Assembly (NCBI GenBank): GCA_021777365.1
Contig: JAJYDP010000245.1
Coordinates: 1 to 7,249, forward strand
Length of the DNA stretch: 7,249 nt
DNA from: Chloroflexota bacterium
GTDB lineage: Bacteria; Chloroflexota; Limnocylindria; Limnocylindrales; CSP1-4
Direction of reading: 5' to 3'
Shown: positions 1 through 6,800 of the stretch, piece after piece
How the letters are laid out: the number at the start of each line of letters is the position of its first letter
Numbering within the stretch: position 1 is the first letter of the stretch
Translations under genes and position numbers: made by a program
Notes under the pieces: model-generated
The model's database searches: none
What the model saw: only the letters and a program-made list of their open reading frames with translations
Told to the model about the DNA's origin: nothing

Positions 1-267
1 GATCATGTCGGCCGACAGCGCCTCGATCTCCTCGGGGGTCGGCTCCTCGGCCTCTTCCTCGAGCTTCGCGGGCGGCTCCTGCCACGGGACCCGCTCGCTG
101 TCCTCCACCGGGACATCGACACCGAGCTCCGCGGCGGCGAGCTCGGGCCCGACCTCGATCTCGTCGTCCGTGTCCTTCGGCTCGACCTCGTCGTCCAGGC
201 CGCGGCGTCGCCGGTCGCGCTCGAGTACGGATGCCACGAGCACCTTGTCGGATGGGTCCATCGTCAT
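1..267 (-). CDS. rpoD: Probable RNA polymerase primary sigma factor RpoD, N-terminal 89 residues (runs off left edge)
   Basis: Seen: an open frame from an ATG at 267-265 continues to base 1 without a stop, giving 89 residues beginning MTMDPSDKVL. The segment is strikingly acidic (repeated Asp/Glu runs such as EPKDTDDEIEVGPE and KLEEEAEEPTPEEIEA), with one basic patch, RDRRRRG, near residue 20. Known: primary sigma factors often have a variable acidic N-terminus before conserved region 1.2, and rpoD commonly sits directly downstream of dnaG in the macromolecular-synthesis operon. Inference: the identity rests on this context and composition; the diagnostic regions 1.2-4 lie outside the window. 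No clear region 1.1 signature is visible. A second ATG two codons in (261-259) is possible, but the first has the better-spaced ribosome binding site and overlaps the dnaG stop. It could instead be another acidic protein, so the name is probable, not certain. Confidence 0.62.
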   Translation of the reverse strand, partial: MTMDPSDKVLVASVLERDRRRRGLDDEVEPKDTDDEIEVGPELAAAELGVDVPVEDSERVPWQEPPAKLEEEAEEPTPEEIEALSADMI

Positions 268-2342
268 GCGGGTCCTCCCACTGGGGTCTTGCTGGTGAGA
301 GTCGGATTGCTGCGGGTCAACACGGTCGAGGCGGCAGCCCGGTGGTCCAGGTCGGCGCGCTCGCGCTCAAGGGATCGAATCCGTTCGGCGAGCGCATCGC
401 CTGCGCCACCTCCATCCCGCCGGCCCTGCGGCTCGGCGAGGTCCGCGCGCAGGAAGTCGAGCTCCTCGCCGACGCGCCGCAGCTGGAGCCGGATCAGGCA
501 CTGATCCACCGCGCGCGCCATGCGATCGTCGGGCAGGGCGGGACGGGCGCGCATGGCCAGGCCGCGGGCGATCGCGGCGAGCTCCGGGTCCAGGCTGCGC
601 AGGAAGGGATCGAGGGCCGTCCCCGGCGCCGTCGGATCGGCGGCACGCGCAGCCTCGTCGGCCGCCAGGAGCGCACGCCAGAGTTCCCGCGCGGGCGTCG
701 TAAGGAGCGCCTCGGGCACCAGCGCGGCGGGTGCGAGAGGGCGCCCAATCGTGCCCGGCGCCAGCGTGCCGGGCGACAGCGCCCCAGGCGACAGCGCCCC
801 GGGCGACAGCGCCCCGGAGAGTGCGGCCCGCTGTTCCGGGTGCCGGAGCAGCAGGCCCAGCAGCTCCTGCTCGATCGGGTCGAGCGTCTGCGCGGCTTCC
901 ACCGGGTCGATGCCATCGCGGGAAGCGAGCACGGCGTCGGCGGTGAACCGCCCGGTCCCGTGCCCCGTCGCACCGGGATCCTCGCCACCCGGCCGGGTCG
1001 ATTCCGGGCGCTGCAGGACCTCCTGGATGGTGCGCTCCTCCACACCGGCGCGTCGTGCGAGCGCCTGGACGTACGCGTCGCGCTCGACCGGGTCGCCGAT
1101 CCGCCGGAGCGTGGGCGCCACGGCCTCCACCAGCCGCTTGCGCCCCTGCACCGTCCGCGGGTCGTGGCGCGCGGCAAAGTACTCGACCAGGTAGTCCATG
1201 ATCGGCTGCGGCTCGGCGGTCGCCGCCTCCCAGGCCGCGCGGTCCTCGCGGATGACCTCGTCGGGGTCCTTCCCTTCCGGGAGCCGCACCACGCCGACCT
1301 CGGTGAGTCCGACCCGCGCGCCGCTGCGCTGGATCTCCGAGATCAGTGCCGTCAGCTCCGTCGCCCCGAACGTGCCGGCGCTCTGGCCCGCCGGGTCGAC
1401 GTCGTAGGCGAGCGCGATCGACGGGGCGTAGCGGGTGACGAGTTCGACCTGGGCGGCGGTGAGCGCGGTGCCCAGCCCGGCGACCACGTTCTGGAAGCCG
1501 GCCTGGTGGGCCATCAGGGCGTCGGTGTAGCCCTCGACGATCACGGCACGGCCCGACTTGCGCATGGCGCCGCGAGCCCGGTCGACCAGGTAGAGCGAAC
1601 GGCTCTTGTCGAAGAGGGGCGTGGCCGGTGAGTTGAGGTACTTGGGGCCACGATCCCGTTCGGGTGCTCCCTCGGCCGGTCCCCCGGCGCGCTCGAGGAT
1701 CCGGCCGCCCAGCCCGGTCGCGTACCCCGAGGCGTCGCGGATCGGGAAGATGATCCGGCCCCGGAACCGGTCGTACACACCGCCCCGCCGGCCCCGGACC
1801 GCCAGGCCCACCGTCTCCAGCTCGTCGTCGGTCGCTCCCCGTTTCGTCCGGAGCGCCTTCGACAGCGTCTCCCACGCCTCGGGCGCCCACCCGAGCTGGT
1901 AGGCGGCGATCGTCTCGTCGGTGAAGCCGCGGGCGTGCAGGTAGTCGAGCGCCGGCTGGCCGTGACGCGTGTCGGTGAGCACCCGGTGGTAGAAGGCGAT
2001 GGCGGCCTCGAGCACATCCCGCAGCCGCTTCCGGCGGGCGTCCTCGCGGCTGGTCCGCTCGTCGAGCTCGACCCCGGCGCGGGCCGCCAGTCGCTTGAGC
2101 GCCTCGGGGAAGTCGATCCCCTCGCGCTGCATCACGAAGCTGAAGATGTCGCCGCCGAGTCCGCAGCCGAAGCAGTGCCAGCTCTCGCGCGCGGGGGTCA
2201 CGACGAACGAGGGCGTCTTCTCGCCGTGGAACGGGCACAGGCCCTTCCAGGTGGTGCCCGCCTTCCGGAGGGCGACGCTCTCGCCGACGATCTCGACGAT
2301 GTCGATCTTCGACTTGACGGTGGCGACGACGCCTGCGGACAA
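264..2342 (-). CDS. dnaG: DNA primase DnaG
   Basis: Synthesises the RNA primers for replication forks, acting with the replicative helicase. Residues are numbered from the TTG start (692 aa). The CHC2 zinc finger has C36, H39, C57 and C60 (CPFH...CFGC) in the usual C-x2-H-x17-C-x2-C spacing. The RNA polymerase-like basic region includes RFRGRIIFPIRD (192-203) and GPKYLNSPATPLFDKS (232-247). The Toprim domain shows VEGYTD (269-274), AGLGTALT (288-295) and the acidic pair in YDVDPAGQ (313-320), then LPEGKDPDEVI (354-364). The C-terminal helicase-binding part is less conserved and carries a small pentapeptide repeat. The TTG at 2342 is chosen because the DnaG N-terminus (KSKIDIVEIV) follows after nine residues and GAGAGG lies four bases upstream. 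An alternative GTG at 2474 would add 44 Arg/Ser/Pro-rich residues unlike DnaG and has no ribosome site. The gene overlaps the downstream start by four bases. It is longer than E. coli DnaG (581 aa) because of the C-terminal linker region. Confidence 0.97.
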   Translation of the reverse strand: MSAGVVATVKSKIDIVEIVGESVALRKAGTTWKGLCPFHGEKTPSFVVTPARESWHCFGCGLGGDIFSFVMQREGIDFPEALKRLAARAGVELDERTSREDARRKRLRDVLEAAIAFYHRVLTDTRHGQPALDYLHARGFTDETIAAYQLGWAPEAWETLSKALRTKRGATDDELETVGLAVRGRRGGVYDRFRGRIIFPIRDASGYATGLGGRILERAGGPAEGAPERDRGPKYLNSPATPLFDKSRSLYLVDRARGAMRKSGRAVIVEGYTDALMAHQAGFQNVVAGLGTALTAAQVELVTRYAPSIALAYDVDPAGQSAGTFGATELTALISEIQRSGARVGLTEVGVVRLPEGKDPDEVIREDRAAWEAATAEPQPIMDYLVEYFAARHDPRTVQGRKRLVEAVAPTLRRIGDPVERDAYVQALARRAGVEERTIQEVLQRPESTRPGGEDPGATGHGTGRFTADAVLASRDGIDPVEAAQTLDPIEQELLGLLLRHPEQRAALSGALSPGALSPGALSPGTLAPGTIGRPLAPAALVPEALLTTPARELWRALLAADEAARAADPTAPGTALDPFLRSLDPELAAIARGLAMRARPALPDDRMARAVDQCLIRLQLRRVGEELDFLRADLAEPQGRRDGGGAGDALAERIRSLERERADLDHRAAASTVLTRSNPTLTSKTPVGGPA
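273..279 (-). promoter_or_regulatory. Ribosome binding site of the rpoD-like gene, inside the dnaG 3' end
   Basis: On the minus strand GGGAGGA lies five bases before the ATG at 267. It is embedded in the last codons of dnaG (those for Val-Gly-Gly-Pro). This supports the 267 start and suggests that ribosomes finishing dnaG can re-initiate on the next gene. Confidence 0.7.
757..816 (-). repeat. 15-bp tandem repeat inside dnaG (four units)
   Basis: Four consecutive 15-bp units lie at 757-771, 772-786, 787-801 and 802-816. The last three differ from each other at a single base (plus strand GGCGACAGCGCCCC followed by A or G); the first is diverged. On the coding strand they encode three copies of GALSP followed by GTLAP. 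The units are exact multiples of three, so the frame is kept. They sit between two conserved-looking helical segments of the C-terminal domain (LDPIEQELLGLLLRHPEQ and PEALLTTPARELWRALL), probably in a surface loop. Confidence 0.85.
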
Positions 2343-2346
2343 AGAG

Positions 2347-2352
2347 CCTCTC
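2347..2352 (-). promoter_or_regulatory. Ribosome binding site deciding the TTG start of dnaG
   Basis: The minus strand reads GAGAGG, then CTCT, then TTG. The spacing is a little short, but it is the only purine-rich site near any in-frame start candidate, and the TTG gives a DnaG N-terminus of normal length. Confidence 0.55.
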
Positions 2353-2490
2353 GAGGACCCGGCGAACGACGGTCGCCCGGGGCGGCGGGCCGACGCGGAG
2401 CCAGGCCGATGGTGCAGCCGGTGGCCGACGATCTGGGATTGCTGCGATGGCCGGCGTTCCCGCCGCGCGACCACCCGGACACAGCCAGGG

Positions 2491-2511
2491 CCGTGTCAAG
2501 TCTTGACACGG
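2491..2511. repeat. Perfect 21-bp palindrome, candidate operator upstream of dnaG
   Basis: The arm CCGTGTCAAG (2491-2500) is repeated inverted as CTTGACACGG (2502-2511) around a single central T at 2501. With a one-base centre it is a poor RNA hairpin but a typical shape for a dimeric repressor site. It lies just downstream of the best dnaG promoter candidate, at about +8 to +28 if that promoter is real. The regulator is unknown. Confidence 0.75.
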
Positions 2512-2524
2512 CTTCGAGGACGGG

Positions 2525-2553
2525 ATCATGCGCCCGAATGGAGCCCTTGTCAA
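2525..2553 (-). promoter_or_regulatory. Candidate sigma-70-type promoter for dnaG-rpoD
   Basis: On the minus strand a perfect -35 box TTGACA (2553-2548) is followed after 17 bases by CATGAT (2530-2525), which matches the -10 consensus at four of six positions. Predicted transcription would start near 2518, leaving a leader of about 175 bases before the TTG start. The -35 lies inside one of the CTTGTCAAG palindromes, so any protein binding there would compete with RNA polymerase. Other minus-strand TTGACA copies (2616-2611, 2573-2568, 2499-2494) lack a -10 as good. Confidence 0.4.
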
Positions 2554-2577
2554 GGGGTTTCGGGGCTTGTCAAGGGG
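2546..2577. repeat. Pair of 12-bp direct repeats, each containing a CTTGTCAAG palindrome
   Basis: CTTGTCAAGGGG occurs at 2546-2557 and again at 2566-2577, exactly 20 bp apart, about two helical turns. The core CTTGTCAAG is self-complementary around a central T; in the first copy the symmetry extends to CCCTTG-T-CAAGGG (2544-2556). The arrangement suggests two binding sites on the same face of the helix. A shorter echo, GTTTCGGG, lies at 2557-2564 and 2588-2595. Confidence 0.75.
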
Positions 2578-2610
2578 CCGGACCGGCGTTTCGGGTCCCG
2601 ATCGACCGCA

Positions 2611-2637
2611 TGTCAATACCCCCCCAGGGTATTGACA
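2611..2637. repeat. Perfect 27-bp inverted repeat with TACCC-N5-GGGTA core, candidate operator
   Basis: The arm TGTCAATACCC (2611-2621) is inverted as GGGTATTGACA (2627-2637) around CCCCA; after one mismatch the pairing continues for two more bases (2608-2609 with 2639-2640). Each outer end is a TTGACA hexamer reading outward. The C-tract core with flanking TA resembles operators of CsoR-type metal-responsive repressors, but this is resemblance only: no such regulator or copper gene is in the window, and no convincing -10 follows either TTGACA. Confidence 0.7.
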
Positions 2638-2692
2638 CGCGGCTGCCGGCCGCGGGCGGCCCTGCGAAGTCGCATCGTTCGTGTGGGGGATT

Positions 2693-2710
2693 GAGAAGCC
2701 ACGGTTTCTC
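2693..2710. repeat. Short hairpin
   Basis: GAGAAGC (2693-2699) can pair with GTTTCTC (2704-2710), including one G-T pair, around a four-base loop CACG. No T-run follows on either strand, so it is not a standard terminator. Its role is unknown. Confidence 0.35.
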
Positions 2711-2846
2711 GGCTCCGACAGGCGGTGGCCATCGCGAATTGGGTGGCGCAGGCTTTCACCCCCTGACCGGCGCCAGCGAGCCACGTCCCGGCGCCGCATC
2801 CCCCATCCGCCGACCAGGAGACCTCCGATGGCCAGCGCGAAACAGG

Positions 2847-2987
2847 TCACGATGCCGGCCAGGGCCATGATCGCAGCAGCTCGAGCATGAGCTCTTTCCG
2901 CTCGCCCTTCCACCGGGCAAGGGCGGAGAAGATCCCTTCGAGCTTCTCGAAGGCGAGGAGGTCGGGATCGTCCGCGATCGGTGCCAT
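2847..2987 (-). CDS. Possible small hypothetical protein (46 aa)
   Basis: The ATG at 2987-2985 opens a 46-residue frame beginning MAPIADDPDLLAFEKLEG and ending in SWPWPAS with a TGA stop. It reads like an amphipathic charged helix (EKLEGIFSALARWKGERKEL), and its codon third positions are mostly G or C, like the neighbours. A GTG at 3020 would add eleven residues (VERISDAAAAA). No ribosome binding site is visible before either start, and I recognise no family. It would be divergent from the DUF72 gene. A second minus-strand frame starting at ATG 2868 overlaps its end and encodes a membrane-like stretch; see the findings. It may be chance in GC-rich DNA. Confidence 0.25.
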   Translation of the reverse strand: MAPIADDPDLLAFEKLEGIFSALARWKGERKELMLELLRSWPWPAS

Positions 2988-3039
2988 GGCCGCCGCCGCG
3001 GCGTCAGAGATGCGCTCCACGACTGACGCCGCAGCGTCG

Positions 3040-3045
3040 TAGCAT
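3040..3045 (+). promoter_or_regulatory. Candidate -10 box for a leaderless DUF72 transcript
   Basis: TAGCAT lies six bases before the ATG at 3052, the spacing expected when transcription begins at the start codon itself. No ribosome binding site precedes this ATG. No good -35 was found at 16-18 bases upstream, so support is modest. Confidence 0.3.
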
Positions 3046-3051
3046 CGGCGG

Positions 3052-3825
3052 ATGCCGGTCTTCGTCGGGACGTCCGGGTGGCAGTACCAGCACTGGCGGG
3101 GCCGCTACTACCCACGCCAGCTCGCGCCGGCGCGCTGGCTCGAGCACTACGCCACCGACTTCGCGACCGTCGAGATCAACGCGAGCTTCTACCGCCTGCC
3201 GCCGCGTGCCACGTTTGAGAGTTGGGCTGCGCGCACGCCGCCGGACTTCGTCTTCGCGGTGAAGCTGAGCCGGTACCTGACCCACATCCGCCGGCTGAAG
3301 GAACCGCGCGAGCCGATCGAGCGCTTCATGGAGGCGGCGACCGGGCTCGGCACGCACCTCGGCCCGGTGCTGGTCCAGCTGCCGCCGTCCTTCGAGCTCG
3401 ACACCGCGGCGCTCGACGCGACGCTCGAAGCGTTTCCATCGGGGACGCGCGTGGCCGTCGAGCCCCGCCACGCGTCGTGGTTCGTCGACGAGGTGCGCGC
3501 CGTCCTCGAGCGTCACGGCGCGGCGCTCTGCCTGGCAGACCGGCGCGGCCCGGTCACGCCGCTATGGCGGACCGCGGATTGGACGTACCTGCGGTTCCAC
3601 GAGGGCCTCGGCCGGCCCCGGCCGTGCTACCGGCGCGAGGAGATCACGGCCTGGGCCCGACGGCTCGCCGGAGACTGGCCGCTCGAGGCCGACCGATTCG
3701 CCTACTTCAACAACGACCCCGCGGGCTGCGCCGTGCGCGACGCGGCGATCGCCGGGCTCGTCTTCGCGGAGGTCGGGCTGGCGTCCTCCCGCACGCCGCC
3801 GCCCGAGGCTGCGCCTGTCGGCTGA
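3052..3825 (+). CDS. DUF72 / YecE-family protein
   Basis: A 257-residue protein with all the family's conserved blocks: VGTSGWQYQHW (5-15) and YYP (19-21) at the start, VEINASFYRLP (40-50), FAVKLSRYLTH (68-78) followed by RRL, QLPPSF (109-114), VAVEPRHASWF (134-144), YLRFHEG (179-185) and FAYFNNDPAG (216-225). Known: DUF72 proteins adopt a TIM-barrel fold. Their biochemical role is not established, although the conserved Glu, His, Asn and Asp residues suggest an enzyme active site. Length is normal for the family. The C-terminal fifteen residues (SRTPPPEAAPVG) are probably a disordered tail. The ATG at 3052 starts two residues before the conserved strand, so it is well placed despite lacking a ribosome site. 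No signal peptide or membrane segment is seen. The gene is monocistronic here, transcribed away from dnaG and convergent with the glucan synthase gene. Confidence 0.93.
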   Translation: MPVFVGTSGWQYQHWRGRYYPRQLAPARWLEHYATDFATVEINASFYRLPPRATFESWAARTPPDFVFAVKLSRYLTHIRRLKEPREPIERFMEAATGLGTHLGPVLVQLPPSFELDTAALDATLEAFPSGTRVAVEPRHASWFVDEVRAVLERHGAALCLADRRGPVTPLWRTADWTYLRFHEGLGRPRPCYRREEITAWARRLAGDWPLEADRFAYFNNDPAGCAVRDAAIAGLVFAEVGLASSRTPPPEAAPVG

Positions 3826-3844
3826 CCGGCGATCGTGTCCGAGA

Positions 3845-3861
3845 GCGAGAGGACCTCTCGC
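3845..3861. terminator. Hairpin between convergent genes, possible bidirectional terminator
   Basis: GCGAGAGG (3845-3852) is inverted as CCTCTCGC (3854-3861) around a single A, giving a strong seven-pair stem with a three-base loop. It sits 20 bases after the DUF72 stop and 22 bases beyond the stop of the minus-strand glucan synthase gene, where a shared terminator is expected. There is no T-run on either side, so it would have to be of the GC-rich type without a U-tract. Confidence 0.45.
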
Positions 3862-3883
3862 CTGTCAACAACCTATTCGTGAA

Positions 3884-6800
3884 TCACGTCTGGCCGAGGA
3901 CGACCCGGACCCGGTGCGTGGCGCCGTCGTCGACGAGTGAGATCGCGCCGCCGCCGGTCAGCACCTGTCCGTCGAGCTCCGAAGATGCCACCCCGCGACT
4001 GACCCCCTGCGGGTTCTCCACGACGATTCGATATCTGGCGGAGTGATAGCGGAAGTCGATCCGGTAGCCCGGCCAGGCCCGGGGAATGCAGGGATCGAGC
4101 AGAAGCGTCGTTCCACGCAAACGGAACCCCAGGATCCACTCGAGGCCGGCCTGGTACATCCAGCCCGCAGACCCGGTGTACCAGGTCCAACCGCCGCGGC
4201 CGACGTGCGGCGGTTCGGTGTAGACGTCGGCCGGCATGACGTAGGGCTCCACCTTGTAGCGATGGACTCCGGCTCGGGTGCTGGCATGGTTGATGGGGTT
4301 CAGAATGGAGAACAGCTCGCCCGCCTTGTCGCCGTCGCCCAGCGCCGCGAAGGCGAGGACCGACCAGATGGCCCCGTGGGTGTACTGGCCGCCGTTCTCC
4401 CGGATGCCCGGCAGATAGCCCTTGACGTAGCCCGGATCGACGTCGGACTGGTCGAACGGCGGTGTGAACAGCAGGACGAGACCGTCACCGCGTCGGACGA
4501 GGTACTCCTCCACGGCGGCCATCGCCCGCTCCGCGTGGGGAGGATTGGCGGCTCCCGACAGGACGCTCCACGATTGGGCGATCGAGTCGATCCGGCACTC
4601 GGCGTTCATGGCGGAGCCGAGCGGCGTGCCATCGTCGAAGAAGGCTCGGCGGTACCAGTCGCCGTCCCAGCCATGGCGCTCGAGCGCCCGCCGGAGCGCC
4701 TTCATGTGGGCACGCCAGCGCTCTGCGCGAGGACGCTCACCGCGGGCCTCCGCGATTGGCGCAAAGGCGGCCATGACCGTGTGGAGAAACCAGCCGAGCC
4801 AGACGCTCTCGCCCCGGCCTTCGTGACCCACCCGGTTCATGCCGTCGTTCCAGTCACCCGACCCGATGAGCGGCAGCCCGTGTGCGCCGACCGCGAGGCT
4901 CCGGTCGATGGCGGTCGCACAGTGGTCGAACAGCGAAGCCGACCCAGCTGAGCGTTCCGGCTGGAAGTAGGCGTCTGTCTGGTCCGGCTGCAGCGCCGGT
5001 CCGTCGAGGTAGGGGACGGTCTCGTCGAGGATCGCCGAGTCGCCGGTGACCGCGAGGTAACGACCGACCGCGTACGGCAGCCAGAGGCGATCATCCGAGA
5101 TCCGGGTTCGGACGCCCCGGCCCGACGGCGGATGCCACCAGTGCAGGACGTCCCCCTCGGCGAACTGATGTGCCGCGGCCCTCAGGAGATGTTCCCTGGC
5201 GAGCTCGCGCCTCGGGGTCACCAGGGCGATGACGTCCTGGAGCTGGTCGCGGAACCCGTAGGCGCCGCCTGCCTGGTAGAACGCCGTCCTCGCCCACAGC
5301 CGGCACGCAAGCGTCTGATAGACGAGCCAGCGGTTGAGCATGATGTCCATGGAGCGGTCGGGTGTCAGGACCTGGACGGTGCCCTGGGTATCGTCCCAGT
5401 AGCTCGCCACGCCGCGCAGCTTCGCCGTGTGGTCGGCCGTTCGGGCGCGTCGGATCAGGTCGGTCGCCGCCGTGGCCCCGTCCGCCTCGCCCAGCAGCAC
5501 GAGCACCTGGGTGCGCGCTCCGTTGGCGAGCTCGAAGCTGGTCTGCAGGGCGGCGCACGGATCCATCCCGGCCCCGGCGGTTCCCTGCAGCCGATGTCCG
5601 CGGTCCAGGCCGGCGGGCCGGTCCGGACCACCATTGCGACCGAGGAATTCGGTGCGGTCGGCCGTCCATTCCGTCTGCCGCCCGCCGAGGTCGAGGAAGG
5701 CAACCCGGCCGCCGAAGTCGGCATTCCACGGGTTGCGCACGAGGAGCGCCTGGGTCTCTGGCTCCAACGCCGTGATGATCCCGGGGGCGCTGGCCCCGCG
5801 CGACGTCCCCAGGGCCCATTCGGCGTAGGCGGTCACGGAGAGGCGCCTGGAGCGCCCGGAGCGGTTCTCGACGGTCAGCACCGAGACTTTCAGCGGGTCG
5901 CCGAGCGGGACGAACTGGACCAGGTCGAGCTCGATCCCGTCGTGCAGGTGCTCGAAGCGACTGTACCCGGCACCGTGATGGGCGACGTAGGTCGATTCTT
6001 CGCAGCGGATCGGCTGGGCCGTCGGACCCCATAGCTCGCCGCTGTCGTCATCACGGACGTAAATCGCCTCGCTGACCGGGTCGCTGACGGGGTCGTTGGA
6101 CCATGGAGTGAGCTGGTTCTCGTGACTGTTCCCGGACCAGGTGTAGCCCGACCCGGACTCGGAGACCTGGAACCCGAACGACGCATTGGCGATCACGTTC
6201 AACCACGGCGCCGGGGTGGATTGTCCCGGGCCGATGATGACGACGTACTCGCGCCCGCCATCGGCAAAGCCGCCGAGCCCGTTGAAGAACTCCAGCTCCG
6301 TACGCGGCGCGGGCGCCTCGCTCGAGGTCTGCCTCGGGGCGGGCGGCGCTGCGGGCGGAGCGAGCCTCTCGGGACGCTCCAGGCGAATGACCTGGTCGGC
6401 GAGACTGCCCCGGCGGCTCAGCAGGACGGCCCGGGCGGCTGCCTGGAGGAGCGTGCGGTCTTCCGTGGAGAGCTGATCCCCACGCAGGATGTACACCCCG
6501 CCGTGGCTCGGATGGCCCTCCTGGACGAGGGTGGACTGGCTCATTCGCACGAGCGTCTCGAGCGAATCCTGGAGGTCCTGGGCGTAGGTGGCCCCATGCT
6601 CGTTGAGGATCACGAGGTCGACGTCGAGGAGCTTCAGCCGCCAGTACTCGTGCGCGCGGAGCAGCTGCCGAACGATGTCGAGGTCCTCGGCTTCATCGAT
6701 CCGCACCATGACGATGGGCACGTCGCCCGAGATGCCGTGGGCCCACAGGCCGGGTGCTCCCCGCTCGTTGTGGACCAGCAGGCCCGGCGAGGGCCGCAAC

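Larger units (their letters stand above)
2343..3051. other. 709-bp region between dnaG and the DUF72 gene with no confident gene
   Basis: This stretch holds the dnaG leader, a cluster of TTGACA-type inverted repeats (2491-2637), a small hairpin (2693-2710) and one weak small ORF (2847-2987, minus). Long open frames cross it on both strands, but they are continuations of shadow frames in GC-rich DNA with arginine/proline-rich, low-complexity translations. Between 2643 and 2846 I see nothing apart from the hairpin. No tRNA cloverleaf was recognised. Confidence 0.6.

Noticed and set aside
231..1631. A 466-residue plus-strand open frame opposite dnaG
   Set aside because: It is antisense to the primase, low in complexity with repeated RQRPGRQRP-type runs, and arises from the mirror of GC-rich codons.
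2343..2474. N-terminal extension of DnaG from GTG 2474
   Set aside because: It has no ribosome site and no DnaG-like residues; TTG 2342 gives the expected N-terminus.
2491..2637. CRISPR array or CIRCE heat-shock element
   Set aside because: The repeats are short, unequally spaced palindromes without constant-length spacers, and the sequence does not match the CIRCE half-sites.
2611..2660. A plus-strand promoter from TTGACA 2632-2637 driving the DUF72 gene
   Set aside because: At 16-18 bases downstream the sequence is GGCGGC-like with no -10 resemblance, and the DUF72 start is about 400 bases away.
2660..2846. A tRNA or structured RNA between the repeats and the small ORF
   Set aside because: Only one short hairpin (2693-2710) was found; there is no cloverleaf, T-loop or acceptor stem pattern.
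367..2913. An 848-residue open frame on the minus strand
   Set aside because: It runs through dnaG in a different frame, and its translation is almost entirely Arg/Pro/Gly/Ala. DnaG in the other frame has all its motifs, so this is a shadow frame; only its first 40 residues, outside dnaG, deserved comment.
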